Assembly (NCBI GenBank): GCA_963755985.1
Contig: CAVWLO010000002.1
Coordinates: 744,001-808,000 of the forward strand
DNA: 64,000 nucleotides
From: DASXMT01 sp963755985
GTDB lineage: Bacteria > Actinomycetota > Acidimicrobiia > Acidimicrobiales > RAAP-2
Direction: 5' to 3'
Each line of letters begins with the position of its first letter. The stretch's first letter is position 1. Shown here in pieces: positions 51,558 through 60,054 of the stretch. The notes beneath the pieces were generated by a model. That model was not told the DNA's origin. It searched no databases and saw only the letters and a program-made list of their open reading frames with translations. Both the position numbers and the translations under genes were made by a program.

Positions 51558-52934
51558 CGCCTGGGTCTGGTCCGGCTCAATTCGTCTGCCGTCGGCTGGT
51601 GCACGCCGCGGGCCTCGTCGGGCAGGAGGTCGACGATAGCGGCCATCACCGCCTCGGTGTCGGACAGCGCATCCTCGGCAGCCAGGGACATCGGGGCGCC
51701 GACCGTGACCGTGACCCTCGGCGGGCGCAGGACGGTGGTCATGATCGGGAGGGACGACGACCGGGGCCAGACCCGCTCGGTCCCCCACAGGCCGACGGGC
51801 ACGACCGCCGCACCGGTCTCGGCCGCCAGCCGGGCTACCCCGGTCTTTCCGGTCAGCACGGGGTCGAAGAAGGCCTCTTCCCGGGGGATGGTCCCCTGGG
51901 GGAGGACGAGGACCACCTCCCCGGCCCGCAGCGCCGCCGCCGCTTCGCGCATCGGAGCCCCCGAAGGTGCCTCCCGGTCCACCGGGATGCCGCCGAGGGT
52001 CCGGGCGATCCGGCCGATCACCGGTGCGTCGAACAGCTCTTGTTTGCCCATGAACCGGACGGGGCGACAAATGCGGGCGGCCACGATAGCCAGTGCGGCC
52101 ACGTCGAAGTAGCTCCGGTGGTTGGCGGCCAGCAGGACCGGGCCGCTCGGCGGAACGTGGTCGACCCCGTTGATGTCGAAGCGGGCGTAGGGAAAGCTCT
52201 CGGCCCGGACGAAGGGCCGGATGAGATGGTAGGGCTCGAGCCCGAGAATCGACGGGACGCCGGGGCGCGGTCCCAGTACTCGAGCGGCCAGCGCCGGGCC
52301 AGTGCGAAGGCGCCCAGGCGCGGGTCGGCGTTCAAGGGGTGTGGGTGGCCGACCAGGGTCAACAACGGCATATCGAACACGCTGTCCGAATAGGCATGGC
52401 TGGCGGCCAGATCGACTTGCTGCTCCGAGGCCCAGCGCTGGACGGCGGCCCGCTTCCCTGCGCCCCAGACGAATCTCCCATCCAGCCGACCGGTGTAGTG
52501 GCCGTCCTCGATCTCGTACCTGGTGGCCACGACGGCGTCGAATCCGAGCAGGACGGCCAGCGCATCGATCAAGTCGATCGGCGTGGTCGTGGCCAGCACC
52601 AGGCTACGGCCGGCCCGCCGGTGCTCGGCCAGGGCCTCCAGTGCGTAGGGCTGGACGAGGTCGACCAGTTGGGCGGCAGCCGACTTTCCCGCCCGCCGGG
52701 TCTCTTCGGCTGATCGTCCACGCATGACCCGGGCCGCCGCCCGGGCCAGGGCGATGAACGGGATCGTCTCGCCGAAGCGGTCGTAGAAGGCGTAGAGGAG
52801 GCGGTCCCCGGGAACCTCACGGCCCGGGGTGAGCACCCCTCGGCCATCAACGCCGCCTGGAGGATCGGCCCGCTCGCTCCACGGAGGAGAGTCCGGTCGA
52901 GGTCGACGAATACCGCCGAGTGTGCCCGGGCCAT
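51554..52934 (-). CDS. HAD-IB phosphatase / PlsC acyltransferase fusion, interrupted by two frameshifts
   Basis: Three collinear frames make one protein of about 460 residues. Piece 1 (from ATG 52934) has VFVDLDRTLLRGASGPILQAAL, HAD motif I. Piece 2 (from about 52836) has LTPGREVPGDRLLYAFYDRF, VLATTTPIDLIDAL and SHAYSDSVFDMPLL (HAD motifs II-IV) and ends at EYWDRAP. Piece 3 (from about 52262) has GVPSILGLEPYHLIRPF, LLAANHRSYFDVAALAI (PlsC NHxSxxD variant) and LPQGTIPREEAFFDP. A missing G in the minus-strand runs at 52836-52839 and about 52260-52263 accounts for both breaks. HAD-PlsC fusions are known in mycobacteria. The stop overlaps the murT start (GTGA). Confidence 0.82.
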
Positions 52935-53025
52935 GGCCTCACGCTATCGCTGATGGGTACACCGGAGACCCACCGGCAGGTCGGGATCAGTCCGCTCTGT
53001 CGCTTCGAAATTGACCCCGGACGCG

Positions 53026-53062
53026 GTGAAGGGACCGCCGGGGGGGAGGGCGATCCCTTCAC
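53026..53062. promoter_or_regulatory. Hairpin in the divergent leader (9-bp stem)
   Basis: GTGAAGGGA (53026-53034) pairs perfectly with TCCCTTCAC (53054-53062) across a 19-base G-rich loop. It sits between the divergent HAD-PlsC and LysR genes, so a terminator role is unlikely unless leader transcripts are attenuated. Confidence 0.5.
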
Positions 53063-53074
53063 ACTGACACGACA

Positions 53075-53094
53075 AGGAACGGAGGGGGGTTCCT
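53075..53094. promoter_or_regulatory. Second leader hairpin (6-bp stem)
   Basis: AGGAAC (53075-53080) pairs with GTTCCT (53089-53094) around the loop GGAGGGGG. It follows the first hairpin by 12 bp and shares its G-rich loop. Confidence 0.45.
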
Positions 53095-53179
53095 GATCCC
53101 TGTGGTCTGTTACCCATTCTGCAGGATGGCCTCGCATCTGTCAAACAGTTTTTGTAGATATCGCCTATCGTGTAGGGCG

Positions 53180-54121
53180 ATGGAAGTCCGCCACTTGCAA
53201 GCATTGGTCGCCATTGCCGATCACCGCACCTTCTCGGCCGCGGCCGACCACCTCGGTACCGTCCAGTCGAATATATCGGCCCACGTGGCCCGGCTCGAGC
53301 AGGAGCTGGGCGCTCCCCTCATCGATCGGGCCAACGGGCACCTGACCGAGGAGGGCCGGGTGGTGGTGGCCCGGGCCCGCCGTGTGCTCTACGAACTCGA
53401 TGCCCTGGTCTCCGACGTCGCCGCCTGCAAGGACGAGGTGGCGGGCACCGTCCGAGTGGGCATGATCGGCACCACGGCGCGGTGGCTGGTCCCCCAGGTC
53501 ATGGAGGAGGCCCGGCGACGGCACCCCAAACTGCGCCTGGTGGTGGTCGAGGGCATCACGACCGGACTCGAGCCGCAGTTGGCCAACGGCCAGCTCGATC
53601 TGGCCATCTTGAACCTGCCGGTGCCGGGCAAGGACCTGGTGGCCAAGCTCCTGTTCGAAGAGGACCTGGTCCTGGTGGTCCCCCAGGATCACCCCCTGGC
53701 CCTCCGCGAGACCCCCGTAGAACTGGCCGAGCTGGCCCAGCTCGAGCTGTTGCTCCCGCTCCCGGGCACGGCCATGCGGGACGAGCTGGACGCGGTCACG
53801 CGGCCGGCGGGGATCACGCTGGTGCCGTCGGGCGAGATCGACGGGCTGCGGCTCATCGCCTCGCTGACCTTCGAGGGGTACGGGCCTTCCATCCTCCCGG
53901 CCACCGCCATCCCCCGGTTCCTCCGGCCCCAGTTCCGGCCGGTGCCGGTGGTCGGGCTCCCTCGGCGCCGGGTCGGCGTGGCCCAGCGGAGCCGCGGCCT
54001 TCCCTCCGCCCCGGCCCGGGCCCTGCTCGAGCTGTTGGAGGCGGTGGTGTCGGACCCGACCGACCTTCCCGACGGGCTCCACCTCGGCGCCCACCAGGCC
54101 CGCCAACCACGGTCGGGCTAG
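53180..54121 (+). CDS. LysR-family transcriptional regulator
   Basis: 313 residues from ATG 53180. The N-terminal winged helix is standard (MEVRHLQALVAIADHRTFSAAADHLGTVQSNISAHVARLEQEL, spread over residues 1-43), followed by a periplasmic-binding-like domain (GTVRVGMIGTTARWLVPQV, LDLAILNLPVPGKDL, FEEDLVLVVPQDHPLA). A near-dyad TCGCCTA-TCGTG-TAGGGCGA overlaps the start codon (53161-53181) and may serve autoregulation. It diverges from the HAD-PlsC/murT/gatD operon and could also act there, but its target and effector are unknown. Confidence 0.92.
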   Translation: MEVRHLQALVAIADHRTFSAAADHLGTVQSNISAHVARLEQELGAPLIDRANGHLTEEGRVVVARARRVLYELDALVSDVAACKDEVAGTVRVGMIGTTARWLVPQVMEEARRRHPKLRLVVVEGITTGLEPQLANGQLDLAILNLPVPGKDLVAKLLFEEDLVLVVPQDHPLALRETPVELAELAQLELLLPLPGTAMRDELDAVTRPAGITLVPSGEIDGLRLIASLTFEGYGPSILPATAIPRFLRPQFRPVPVVGLPRRRVGVAQRSRGLPSAPARALLELLEAVVSDPTDLPDGLHLGAHQARQPRSG

Positions 54122-54130
54122 CCTCTCCGG

Positions 54131-55460
54131 ATGCACGAGCACGCCCCTGCTCGCCGGCGCCTCGGGCGAAACGGGGCGTTCAGGCGGCTCGGGGCGACCC
54201 TGGCCTCGGTCGGCCTGATCGCCACCGTCTGCTGGTCGGGATTCGCCACCGGCAACGCGGCGGCGAGCGGCGCTCCCGAACCGGCGACTCGCCTCCCAAG
54301 CAGACACGCGGTTCGCCCAGCCGGGGCCGTACGCGGCGGGCACGGCCCGCGTCGTCATGGCCAATGGCGACCCGGTGCAGTTGTGGTACCCGGTGGACAA
54401 ATCGGCGGTGCAGGGCCTGAGCCCCTACACCTACCACTTGAGGCAGTGGTTGACGGGCTCGGAGGTCGCCTCGCCCGTGCTGGCCGGGATGCCCGACGCC
54501 GTGCAGACCGACTCGTACCAGAACGTCCCCATCGCCAATGACACCGGGCCGAGTGGCGACCCCGACCGGTCCTTCCCCGTCGTACTGTTCAGCCACGGGT
54601 ACGCCTCGTACCCCGAGCAGTCGAGCTTCTTGACCACGCATTTGGCCCAGTGGGGTTTCGTCGTCGCCGCCCCCGACCATCGCTCCCGGGACCTGGCGTC
54701 GGTGCTGGCCGACCCCACCGGCCCGTCGTCAGGCTCAACCGACACCGCACCGGTCGTGGTCGACAGCGATATCGACGATCTCGACAACACGCTCGATTAC
54801 CTCCGCCAGCAGAACGAAACGCCCAACGCCCCCCTCGAGCACCACTTGGACTTGTCCAAGGTGGGCGTGCTCGGTCATTCGTCGGGCGGGGGCACGGCGG
54901 TGACGATGGCCGACAACCCGGTCGTGCGCACCTATGTGGCCCTCGCTCCCGCGCCGGGCACGCCGCCGACGACCCACAAGCCCGGCCTGGTCATGGACGG
55001 AAGTGCCGACATGGTCCTGCCCCCTGCGGACGTCCGGCAGCTCTACGACACGCTGCCGACGCCCAAGCGGTTGATCGTCATCGACGACACCGGTCACAAC
55101 GTCTTCGACGACATCTGCACCGTGGCCTCAGACGGACAACGGCTGACCGACTTCCTCGCCCACATCACCGGTGCGGGCGAGGGGCTCACCGGGTGGGCCA
55201 CCAACGTGCCCGACGGTTGTCACCCACCGGACGTCTTCCCCACAGCGGCGCGCCCGCTGATCGAACAGGCGACGACGGCCCAGATGCGGGTCGGGCTCGG
55301 CATCGATCCCCGATCCCGTGGGCCTGGGTCCGGGATTGGACGATGCCTATCCGGGGGTCCGCAGCACGTATTCACAGCAGCTCTGATCGAAGGATGTCCG
55401 GGCCGGGACGAGGCCCGGACCGGTGCGATGGCGCGATCAGGGGTGCATCGGGATCGATGA
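54131..55460 (+). CDS. Secreted alpha/beta hydrolase (chlorophyllase/dienelactone-hydrolase-like), frameshifted after the signal peptide
   Basis: ATG 54131 opens a clear signal peptide (GATLASVGLIATVCWSGFATGNAAA) in one frame. The mature protein lies in another frame and includes ADTRFAQPGPYAAGTARVVMANGDP, FPVVLFSHGYASYPEQ, the nucleophile elbow GVLGHSSGGGTAV (Ser), LVMDGSADMVLPP (Asp) and DDTGHNVFDD (His). One extra C in the CCC run at 54295-54297 would explain the break. Without the joined reading, translation would have to begin at ATG 54357 and lose the signal. Near the end, the neighbouring frame (GLDDAYPGVRSTYSQQL, stop at 55386) looks more natural, so the true stop may be there. Confidence 0.78.
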
Positions 55461-55478
55461 TCAGGGGTGCATCGGGAT
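55435..55478. repeat. 20-bp perfect direct repeat, 24-bp period
   Basis: GATCAGGGGTGCATCGGGAT occurs at 55435-55454 and 55459-55478, at the end of the hydrolase frame and just before the 3' end of the GNAT gene (55500). Confidence 0.9.
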
Positions 55479-55499
55479 GAAAGGGACTCGAGCGCGGCG

Positions 55500-56138
55500 T
55501 CACCAGTCCTCGGGCGGCCGCGGCTCACGCCACATGCGCCACAGGGTCGGTGCCTCCCCCGGCCCGTGGAACTCGTCGATGACCTCGAAACCGTACCGTG
55601 CGTACAGCGGAACGTTCCGCTCCTTGGAGGACTCGAGGTAGGCAGGCATGCCCTCGGTGTCCACGCGGGCCAGAGCGGACCGCAGGAGGGCTGATCCGAT
55701 GCCCTGACCCTGGCGGATGGGCTCGGTGCCCAAGGTGGCCAGGTACCAGTGCGGCTCCTTCGGGTGGAGGGCGTCGACGGCCGTCAGGAGCTGGAGGGTG
55801 TTCACCATGTGCTTGCCCGCGATGTAAGGGAGCGTCGGCATCAGCTGCACGAGCTCGCGGAACCCCTGCCGCGGTCGGCCCGGTGGGCCCCAGACGGCGA
55901 CGCCGCCAAAGCCCTCGGTGGTGAACACCTGGCCGTAGGGAAGATACTGGTGGACGATCTGGGCACGGAAGAACGAGCGCAACCCGCGACGACGCCGAAA
56001 GTCACCGGAGAAGGTGAAGTTGGATATGGGGTCGTCATCGAACGCCCGGCCCAGCACGTCCACCACTGTTCGGACCTCGGCTGCAGTGACGGGCCTGACC
56101 TCTGGTTGCCGGTTTGGTTGCCGGTTGCCCTGCTCCAC
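55500..56138 (-). CDS. GNAT-family N-acetyltransferase
   Basis: 212 residues from GTG 56138; the frame extends to 56312 into the neighbouring gene without support. GNAT features: VRPVTAAEVRTVVDVLGRAFDDDP at the N terminus, WYLATLGTEPIRQGQGIGSALLRSAL (acetyl-CoA pyrophosphate loop RQGQGIGS, about residues 146-153) and YLESSKERNVPLYARYGFEVIDEF. The layout matches small-molecule acetyltransferases; the acceptor is unknown. It lies 38 bp downstream of the AlgH gene on the same strand. Confidence 0.9.
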   Translation of the reverse strand: MEQGNRQPNRQPEVRPVTAAEVRTVVDVLGRAFDDDPISNFTFSGDFRRRRGLRSFFRAQIVHQYLPYGQVFTTEGFGGVAVWGPPGRPRQGFRELVQLMPTLPYIAGKHMVNTLQLLTAVDALHPKEPHWYLATLGTEPIRQGQGIGSALLRSALARVDTEGMPAYLESSKERNVPLYARYGFEVIDEFHGPGEAPTLWRMWREPRPPEDW

Positions 56139-56176
56139 AGCGGTGATGGTAGCCCTGGTCGCTTGGCCGATCCGCC

Positions 56177-56839
56177 TCAGTTGCACGATGGGTCGACCGG
56201 GATGCGCGAGAGGACGGAGAGGACACCGCCTTGGCGGTGGAGCACGTGCTGCCAGAGTCCTTCGGGATCCTCGGTCAGCGGGTCCCCCTCGTCGGCGGGC
56301 ACCACGTACCACGAACCGTCGTCGATCTCAGCTTCGAGCTGACCGGCGTCCCACCCGGCATATCCCGAGAACAGACGGGCACCGGCGATGGAGGAGGCCA
56401 CCGGAGCCGGGTCCGATCCGACATCGACGGTGCCGATCGGCGAGTCCGGTCCGAACAACGGCCGCCAGCCCTCGGGGGTCCCGTCGGCCCCACGCCGGAT
56501 CCGGACCAGCCCGATGATGGCGTTCCTGGCCACTGGTCCCCCGGTGAACACCTCGCTCGGTGGGGAGGCCAGCGGGGCCCAGGGCCGGAGGAGTTCGTGG
56601 ACCTGCACGCCGCCGGGATGGTTGATGACCAGACCGAGCGCGCCATGGGTGCCGTGGTCGAGCACGAGGACCACCCGACGCCCGAAGTTGGGGTCGGCCA
56701 GCCCGGGCGAGGCGACCAACAAGGACGCGGTCAGTGACTGGGGCCGACCGGCGCCGCCGTAGGGATCGATGGTGCCGAAGGGGTCGATGGGCACCTCCCG
56801 CTGGCTACCCATGTTCCCCGTCCCCGGTGGCTCGACCAT
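56177..56839 (-). CDS. YqgE/AlgH (DUF179) family protein
   Basis: 220 residues from the ATG-proximal start at 56839. The family pattern is SLLVASPGLADPNFGRRVVLVLDHGTHGALGLVINHP, then GGPVARNAIIGLVR and ARLFSGYAGWDAGQLEAEIDDGSWYVVPAD. The role of AlgH proteins is poorly known; in Pseudomonas it affects alginate gene expression. A 25-residue extension precedes the domain, so a later start is possible. Confidence 0.9.
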   Translation of the reverse strand: MVEPPGTGNMGSQREVPIDPFGTIDPYGGAGRPQSLTASLLVASPGLADPNFGRRVVLVLDHGTHGALGLVINHPGGVQVHELLRPWAPLASPPSEVFTGGPVARNAIIGLVRIRRGADGTPEGWRPLFGPDSPIGTVDVGSDPAPVASSIAGARLFSGYAGWDAGQLEAEIDDGSWYVVPADEGDPLTEDPEGLWQHVLHRQGGVLSVLSRIPVDPSCN

Positions 56840-56898
56840 CGCCTTGCCCTCCCGGGGCCCGAGTGGCGCGGTGACCCGCCGTCGATGAGGCTGTGGCC

Positions 56899-57699
56899 AT
56901 GGCCCTCGTCCGTATCGACACCGTCCGTCCCCACGTACGGGTGATCACCCTCGACAATCCGGCTCGGCTCAACTCGATGTCCTTTGCTCTGGTGGGCGAC
57001 CTGTACACGGCCCTGGGCGAGGTCGGCGCCGACAACGACTGCCGGGTGGTGATCCTGACCGGAGCCGGCCGTGGGTTCTGCTCCGGGCTCGAACTCGAGC
57101 ACGCCGGCCTTCCGCCGGGCACCGATGACCTCGGTCGCCACCGGTTGGGCATGCGGGCCATGGAGTTCATGGGTGGCATTGTGCCCGCCCTGCGAGCTCT
57201 CCCTCAACCGGTGATCGCCGCCGTCAACGGGCCGGCCTACGGAGGGGGTATGTGCCTCACGCTGGGCGCCGACATCCGCCTGGCCTCGGAGACCGCCGTG
57301 TTCTGCGGGGCGGGGATCAGCAATGGGCTGTCGGGGACCGAGCTCGGGGTCAGCTGGCTGCTGCCCAAAGTGGTCGGCCTCTCCCACTCGTCGGAGATCC
57401 TGCTGACCGGGAAGCGGGTAGGAGCCGATGAGGCCCTCCGGATCGGCTTGGTCTCCCAGGTGCACGCGGATGGCTCGGTGGTCGATGCGGCGACCGGGAT
57501 GGCCGAGGGCATGTGCGCTTTCAGCCCCTTCGGGTTGGCGCTGACCAAGGACTCCCTGTGGTCGGCCCTCGAGGTCAGCGGACTCCAGGCCGCCGTGGCC
57601 ATGGAGAACCGGACGCAATTGCTGGCCGGGCACACTGGCAACCTGGCCGAAGCGTCGGCGGCGTTCCGGGAGAAGCGGTCGCCGGTCTACGACGAGTAG
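56899..57699 (+). CDS. Enoyl-CoA hydratase/isomerase family protein
   Basis: 266 residues from ATG 56899, with GAGG 8 bases upstream; GTG 56893 is also in frame. Crotonase-fold features: ITLDNPARLNSMSFALVGDL, the oxyanion-hole AGRGFCSGLELEHAG (about residues 58-72) and VNGPAYGGGMCLTLGADIRLAS (second oxyanion Gly, about 113-134). Where classic hydratases have a catalytic Glu pair, the second position reads LSGTELGVSWLLP, so one Glu is present. It may act in fatty acid or aromatic-acid beta-oxidation. Confidence 0.92.
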   Translation: MALVRIDTVRPHVRVITLDNPARLNSMSFALVGDLYTALGEVGADNDCRVVILTGAGRGFCSGLELEHAGLPPGTDDLGRHRLGMRAMEFMGGIVPALRALPQPVIAAVNGPAYGGGMCLTLGADIRLASETAVFCGAGISNGLSGTELGVSWLLPKVVGLSHSSEILLTGKRVGADEALRIGLVSQVHADGSVVDAATGMAEGMCAFSPFGLALTKDSLWSALEVSGLQAAVAMENRTQLLAGHTGNLAEASAAFREKRSPVYDE

Positions 57700-57727
57700 C
57701 GCGCCGGAGCGGAGTAGGGCATCGACC

Positions 57728-57952
57728 ATGGCCAAGGCACGGCGGCGGCGTCCGCGTCGGGACTCGGGAGGGGACGATTCGGCTCGGCGCCTCGATCACT
57801 GGCGGGCCGACGGCCAGCCCAAGGCCCGCTTCTCGACACAGGACGCGGCCAACCGGGCATCCTTGCGCCTCCGCCTGGAGGAGGGCGCAGACCTCGATCC
57901 CTACCCGTGCCCGTACTGTGGCGGGTGGCACCTGGGCAACCGACCCGGCTGA
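57728..57952 (+). CDS. Small basic protein with a CPYCGGWH motif
   Basis: 74 residues. The N terminus is strongly basic (AKARRRRPRRDSGG), followed by a helical segment (FSTQDAANRASLRLRLEEG) and an end with PYPCPYCGGWHLGNRPG. The CxxC plus His looks like half of a zinc knuckle. Such short proteins are seen in actinobacteria beside unrelated genes. Function unknown; it may bind nucleic acid. Confidence 0.7.
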   Translation: MAKARRRRPRRDSGGDDSARRLDHWRADGQPKARFSTQDAANRASLRLRLEEGADLDPYPCPYCGGWHLGNRPG

Positions 57953-58003
57953 CGGGACCAGTGGCACCCGCCGGTCTCGATGGCGTCTACCGGTTCGATC
58001 AGC

Positions 58004-58603
58004 TCATCCGGTCGGCGGTTCGACCGGCTGGGGCCAACCGGGGATCCCGTCGTCGAGCTCGATGCCCACTGCGGTCAGGAGCCCGCAGACCATTCGGTAC
58101 GCCCCGGCCAGGACGACCAGCTCGAGCAGTTCGGCCTCGCTCCAACGTGGGCTGAGCGCGGCCCAGGTCTCATCGCTGACCCCGCCGTGGAGGCAGAGCT
58201 CATCGGCCAGGGCCAGCAGGGCCCGGTCGTCCGTGTTCCAACAGTCGGGAGGCGTGCCATCCTGGGCCACGGCGGAGATCTCCTGGTCGGTCAGCCCTTC
58301 CCGACGGCCCTCGATGGTGTGCTGGCCGAATTCATACTCGGAGCCCAGGCGCCACCCGACCCGCAGGATGACCAGCTCGCGCTCCCGCCCAGGCAGGGTC
58401 CCCTCTTTCAACAAGTAGGTGGCGAACCGGCCGAACTGGTCGAGCAGGGGCGGATTCCTGGCCAGGGTGGCGAAGATGTTGAGCGTCGGGGCGTCGGCCC
58501 GGATGGCCCCCACGGCCTGCAGCGACCGGCGGGCCTCGGCCGACGGGTTGTCGATGGGGGCGATCCTCGGGCGCTCGGGTCGCTCGATTACCTTGTCGGT
58601 CAT
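58004..58603 (-). CDS. Carboxymuconolactone decarboxylase / AhpD-like family protein
   Basis: 199 residues. The all-helical CMD fold is suggested by LNIFATLARNPPLLDQFGRFATYLLKEGTLPGRERELVILRVGWRLGSEYEFGQHTIEGRREGLTDQEI. The AhpD CxxC redox motif is replaced here by Glu and His (EFGQH), so peroxidase activity is unlikely; this subgroup is of unknown function. The ATG overlaps the stop of the upstream hypothetical gene (ATGA). Confidence 0.87.
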   Translation of the reverse strand: MTDKVIERPERPRIAPIDNPSAEARRSLQAVGAIRADAPTLNIFATLARNPPLLDQFGRFATYLLKEGTLPGRERELVILRVGWRLGSEYEFGQHTIEGRREGLTDQEISAVAQDGTPPDCWNTDDRALLALADELCLHGGVSDETWAALSPRWSEAELLELVVLAGAYRMVCGLLTAVGIELDDGIPGWPQPVEPPTG

Positions 58604-59094
58604 CGTCCATCGCTCCTTGTCGTGTACACCTCAGCACGCCACCGGTCGGTGTGGGGCACAGCGCACAGCGCCTCGGCCGCCCGTATCAGCCACGCCAGCA
58701 CCGCGGCATCGTCCCCACCGGCGGGCACGGTGGCCACCAGGCCGCGCCGAGGGTGGTCCTGGACCACCCGCCAGCCTTCGGGCAGCGGCAAACCGAGCTC
58801 ACGGAGCCGGGCCGCCACCCGGGGGCCGCTGCTGTGCTGGAGCCCGATCCTGGTTCCCCCGACGGACCCGGAGTGGTCGACCTTGCCCGGCATCCACGTG
58901 GCCGTGGGCACCTTGTGGACGGATCCCCCGAAGATCGAGAAGAGCCCCGGCGGGGGTGGGATGTGCTCAGCCTCGACGATAGGACGGACGTTGACCCACC
59001 CGGACGACGCGGCGGTCATCGCAGTCATACGAGCCAGCACCGCATGGAGGTCGTCCCGGCGGAACTCGATCTCCTCCGGTCGTGACCGGGTCAC
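58600..59094 (-). CDS. Hypothetical protein coupled to the AhpD-like gene
   Basis: 164 residues from GTG 59094. No clear family. Visible are PPPPGLFSIFGGSVHKVPTATWMPGKVDHSG in the middle and LGLPLPEGWRVVQDHPRRGLVATVPAGGDDAAVLAWLIRAAEALC toward the end. The sequence has no signal or membrane segment and behaves like a compact cytosolic alpha/beta protein. Its stop overlaps the next start, so both are made together. Confidence 0.65.
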   Translation of the reverse strand: MTRSRPEEIEFRRDDLHAVLARMTAMTAASSGWVNVRPIVEAEHIPPPPGLFSIFGGSVHKVPTATWMPGKVDHSGSVGGTRIGLQHSSGPRVAARLRELGLPLPEGWRVVQDHPRRGLVATVPAGGDDAAVLAWLIRAAEALCAVPHTDRWRAEVYTTRSDGR

Positions 59095-59120
59095 CGGCCC
59101 TGCGACCGGGTCATCGGCCC
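59081..59120. repeat. 20-bp tandem duplication at a gene junction
   Basis: YGYGACCGGGTCAYCGGCCC occurs at 59081-59100 and 59101-59120, with four mismatches at most. The first copy covers the GTG start of the hypothetical gene at 59094. Confidence 0.75.
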
Positions 59121-59144
59121 CGCGTCACGGTCGTCGACCTGGAA

Positions 59145-60035
59145 TCAATTTTGCAGGTCGCCGACGCCGTCGGCCAGCGCTTCGAGCTCGCCCCGCAACG
59201 ATGACGTCGGTTGAAACGGCCGGACGACGAACTTGGAGAAGCCCACGTCGATGAAGCGCTCGAGGTGGTCCCGGAGCGCGTCGATGCCCACCGGCACAAC
59301 CCGCTCGGGGTCGGCGCCGCGACGGCTGGCCGAGAACGCCTGCAAGGCGCTGGGCGACAGCGGCGCGTGGGCATAGGCGATGGAGACCCCGAAGTGCTCG
59401 GCGCTGATGGTACGACCGGCTTCGTCGGCGGCTTCATGGATCACCTCGCGACCCTCCGCCGCCTCGTCCGGCGTGCAGGCCGACGGGAGCCAGCCGTCGG
59501 CAAAGCGACCACAGCGTCGCAAGGCCGACCGGACCATGCCGCCGGTCCAGAACTCCAACGGCTGTTGGGTGGGCTTGGGCGACACCACCACGTCGTCGAA
59601 GGTGGCAACATCACCGTGGTGGGAGACCTGCTCGCCGCTCCACAATCGGCGCAACAGGGGCAGCACCTCGTCCATGACCAGTCCCTTCTCGGCCGTGGGG
59701 ACCCCGACGGCGTCGACCTCGGGAGAGCGGGCCAGCCCGGGTACGAAGGTGACCAGGAGCCGTCCACCGGACAGCATGTCCAAGGTGGCCAGTTCCTTGG
59801 CCAATCGAACCGGGTTCCGTCCTGGGAGGACCATAGTGGTCCCCAGCTTCAGCCTCGGGTTGTGAGCGGCAGCGAAGGCCAGTGCCACCAGTGGGTCCAG
59901 CGTGGGAGCCGACAACACCTCGGGGAGCCACAACGAGTCGAAGTCGAGCTCGTCCAGATTGTCGACCACCTGGGCCAGGGAGCCCGCATCGGTCGTGGCC
60001 CCGACGCCCAACGACACTCCGATCCGCACCTTCAT
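59145..60035 (-). CDS. LLM-class F420-dependent oxidoreductase
   Basis: 296 residues from ATG 60035 (AGGGG 6 bases upstream). The luciferase-like barrel has VRIGVSLGVGATTDAGSL, FDSLWLPEVLSAPTLDPLVALAFAAAHNPRLKLGTTMVLPGRNPVRLAKELATLDMLSGGRLLVTFVPG (spread over about residues 30-100) and GGMVRSALRRCGRFADGWLP. The pattern resembles F420-using members such as the Mer/Fgd group. The substrate is unknown. It precedes the hypothetical and AhpD-like genes on the same strand. Confidence 0.9.
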   Translation of the reverse strand: MKVRIGVSLGVGATTDAGSLAQVVDNLDELDFDSLWLPEVLSAPTLDPLVALAFAAAHNPRLKLGTTMVLPGRNPVRLAKELATLDMLSGGRLLVTFVPGLARSPEVDAVGVPTAEKGLVMDEVLPLLRRLWSGEQVSHHGDVATFDDVVVSPKPTQQPLEFWTGGMVRSALRRCGRFADGWLPSACTPDEAAEGREVIHEAADEAGRTISAEHFGVSIAYAHAPLSPSALQAFSASRRGADPERVVPVGIDALRDHLERFIDVGFSKFVVRPFQPTSSLRGELEALADGVGDLQN

Positions 60036-60054
60036 CGTCGACCCCTGTCCCCGA

